Shown: positions 61,493 to 64,000 of the stretch, piece after piece | How positions within the stretch are numbered: position 1 is the stretch's first letter | Layout: each line of letters starts with the position of its first letter | DNA from: Quillaja saponaria | Lineage: Eukaryota > Streptophyta > Magnoliopsida > Fabales > Quillajaceae | Direction of reading: 5' to 3' | NCBI GenBank assembly: GCA_029379385.1 | Contig: CM055617.1 | Location: 3,844,001 to 3,908,000, forward strand | DNA length: 64,000 nt | Translations under genes and position numbers: made by a program | The notes under the pieces: generated by a model | What the model saw: only the letters and a program-made list of their open reading frames with translations | What the model was told of the DNA's origin: nothing | The model's database searches: none

Positions 61493-64000
61493 TCACAAAA
61501 TTTGCAGCTGCTTCTTGCCAGCAACTTCAGAGTACCATGATTTCCATGCTTCCTGGTAATGAGAGAATAGATCTTTCAAAGCTGCAAAATCAGTATAGCC
61601 ATCATTCCATTAGAAAATTTCAGCAGCATATTCTCAAATAAATAATTCAGTGATGAGGATTATGGCAACCACTACATTTATGAATCATTATACATATTAA
61701 TATAACGCACATCACATAATAGTACTGCCAAAGGAGGTGACACTAAACATCGGACATATATTAGGACTAGATGGAATTACTTCATTGGATTAACAATTCC
61801 TGGGATATTCCTAACTGTTTAAGGCTTTAGGAATTTATATTAAATAGACTACTACATGAAACTTCACCTTAGGGTATCTGAACAGAGTAAAGAACAACTC
61901 TGGAGGAACAACTGAAGAGGCATTTGTGTACAAGCTGTTTCCATCGATAATATTTTTATCCAATTTTTATTTCCATTTGAGTGGCAGTAATTTTACATGC
62001 AAACACCTAACCAGAGTTGATATAGAAAGATGAGTGATTAAGCATTAGAAGAAGGCCTTGTGCATTTTGGTTATATCAATTCATTTTAAGTTTTTTTAAC
62101 TATGGTATACAATGAGTCAATGACATGGTTGATGGTCGTGGTCCTATAATCAATTGATAACCACACCTATCCTCTTGAGAGATCACATTTGAATCCCCTG
62201 CCCCCAAAGAACTTTTGGTATAAAAAAGACAAGAAAAAGAATACCTTGGTTCTGATACTGAGGACGATAAGTAGAGGCAAGACTTTCCCAATCAAGTACC
62301 CTCTTCACACTGTTATTCTCAGAGACTTTGGGCGCAGACACAGGAGCAAAAGGGCCAAATTGATAGCTCTTTGAACTCTGTTTTGTTTCCCCCTTTGAAT
62401 TGTTTCTATCATCCTGACATAGTGAAGAGCCATTATCATTATTTTGCATCTTAGTATTCTTGCTTGAGTTCCCATCAGTGAACAAGTCCAATTTGTTCCT
62501 CTTAAAACTGATGTTAGTGACATCAGTTCCGAACATCCTTTTCCGAGATTCGTTGTGATTTGGACTGTAAGCAGGCTCATTATCCACTTTTCCTTTCAAA
62601 CCCAACCACCTGAATGCTGGTTTTCTGGTGTCTATTGTATGAGTCTGCATCATTTGAAAACTATTAGTAGGCTGATGTTAAAGTAAGACACTGCAGATGG
62701 GGCAAGAAGAATATATTAAATCTATTTCAGTATTCATCCAAGAGGAATTCATGCATACCTTCTCAATTAGGTTCATGGAAGACAGCACATTTGCAATATC
62801 ATATAAACGTCTCACTTTTGCTGAAAAGATAGAAAAATGAGATAGTGTAAGTCAAAAGTTTGAAGCTGCAGTTATGTGAATAGAAGATGGAGAATACAAA
62901 AGGCAAAGTTCACATCTATTACTTCTCATTATTGATGCATTGTGAGCATCCCCAAGCAAAAACCTTGCAGCTTCATCAAGGGAGATCATTTCCACCTAAA
63001 AAGTAATTAAACAGAGGACATGAATGCATCGATTCATAATATAGTAAACCAACGAACCACACTTCAGAAAGTGTGGTAAATTGACCTTGATACTCACACT
63101 AGTGCAAATAAAGAGCTTGACAAAATTCTGAGTAAGAAGTGCTAGAGACTTTTCCCTTCTGTTATCTGCAAAAATATTGTAAAACAGAACTTAAGCCTGA
63201 ATATCACAATGAGTCATCTCTAAACAACAAACATTTACAACACACCTGGGTATTTCTTAACAAAATTCATTATAACCAATCAGAATGCACAACTTAATTT
63301 GACCATGCCTCAATAAATAAGTGTAGGACTGCTTTATGAACAACTTAATACAGCTACACTAAGTCAACAAATTCACACTATTAAGCTTAACGTAGAACTA
63401 TATCACATCTAAACTGTTAAAAGGTTACGTCTGCCCCATCTAGTCTTCAAATTAATCAGAAAATCAGAGAAACCAGCACGTATTAGAAGGAATTGAGCTA
63501 AAAATTCAGGGGCAAACTTTTACCATTTTTTAGAGATTTGGAAGCAGCAGAGCTAGGATTTGACTTGTCATTCTGACTTCCAGTACTGGGATTAGATAAT
63601 GTTTCATCATCATCCTCTTCATCTGAAACCTAAAATAGGAGGTGAACAGATTGTGAATGGTTTCAGCTAGATTCCAAGATAAAATCTATGTTACTTATAA
63701 CTGTAAATTTACAGATCCTAAACCCTAATTTTACCTACTTTTCGCATTGTCATTGCCGCCATCAAAGGTATTGAAATTTTCCCGTAGCCCCTCTTCCTAT
63801 CACACCATCAAGATTGAAAATCAGTGCTTTAAAATATAATAATAACAATTGTCTACTTTTCAACAATAGTTTCAGCATAGAATACACGTTGAGACACACA
63901 GATTTACAAGGAGAATCATCAGCAGTAATAAGTGCAATCTCAAGGTTAAAATTGGTATTACCTTTAGCTCCTGTAAAGCCCCAGGAATTGCCCCAAAACC
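61493..64000 (-). CDS. Atypical E2F (DP-E2F-like, DEL) transcription factor, 5' end cut by window
   Basis: DEL proteins (E2Fd/e/f in Arabidopsis) bind E2F sites as monomers through two winged-helix domains and repress cell-cycle or endocycle targets. Visible exons: 64000-63962 (continues outside), 63796-63739, 63622-63524, 63165-63098, 62995-62923, 62820-62759, 62644-62245 and 61581-61493. They give the last 295 aa in a continuous frame. The fragment starts after the first winged helix. The second shows NRREKSLALLTQNFVKLF, ISLDEAARFLLGD and VRRLYDIANVLSSMNLIEK, followed by THTIDTRKPAFRWLG. The C-terminal piece carries VLDWESLASTYRPQYQNQ and, after a 663-base intron, LKDLFSHYQEAWKSWYSEVA. No retinoblastoma-binding region is visible, as expected. 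The subtype is not decidable. Confidence 0.93.

Overview
This is nuclear DNA from a flowering plant, most likely a eudicot. Genes are split by many short AT-rich GT-AG introns, intergenic DNA is very AT-rich, and every recognisable product belongs to a plant-type family: CBP60, class III peroxidase, PUB-ARM E3 ligase, ALDH10, a KONJAC-type GMPPA-like protein and an atypical E2F/DEL. I cannot name the species from sequence alone. I found no operon, phage, CRISPR or viral feature.

Layout. 939-6173 (-): calmodulin-binding CBP60-family transcription factor, 7 exons. 9075-13018 (-): decayed GH47/EDEM-type alpha-mannosidase-like pseudogene. 13.2-15.5 kb: AT-rich spacer with a candidate tRNA-derived SINE and a 421-bp-offset duplication. 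15566-16543 (+): intronless class III peroxidase with a serine at the distal phenylalanine position. 17616-20304 (-): HhH-GPD DNA glycosylase with one frame break. 20455-20547 (-): intron-containing tRNA-Tyr. 21898-23507 (-): U-box/ARM E3 ligase with two +1 frame breaks. 23.5-31.3 kb: gene-poor spacer with tandem duplications and a degenerate satellite. 31321-41257 (+): alpha-N-acetylglucosaminidase (NAGLU, GH89), 19 exons. 41988-42233 (+): small conserved 81-aa protein behind heat-shock-element-like sites. 43.65-45.5 kb: telomere-like minisatellite. 46785-52184 (+): ALDH10 aminoaldehyde dehydrogenase, 15 exons. 53.35-54.7 kb: cluster of short palindromes arranged partly as a foldback. 55875-60204 (+): GMPPA-like nucleotidyltransferase, 15 exons. 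61493-64000 (-): 3' part of an atypical E2F (DEL), cut by the window edge.

The genes do not form a pathway. They are ordinary, separately regulated plant loci covering immune and stress transcription, wall/apoplast redox, base-excision repair, ubiquitination, glycan turnover, aminoaldehyde detoxification, GDP-mannose supply and the endocycle. The unusual content lies in three places. First, gene structure: two GC-AG introns and one apparent GA-AG intron are each forced by reading frame. Second, three +1 frame breaks fall within 3.5 kb in otherwise intact genes. Third, the intergenic repeats: the telomere-like minisatellite, the palindrome cluster and the roughly 75-bp degenerate satellite. 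Exon coordinates were assigned by hand from splice consensus, phase and family similarity. Each CDS was checked for frame continuity across junctions, but none has been confirmed with transcripts.
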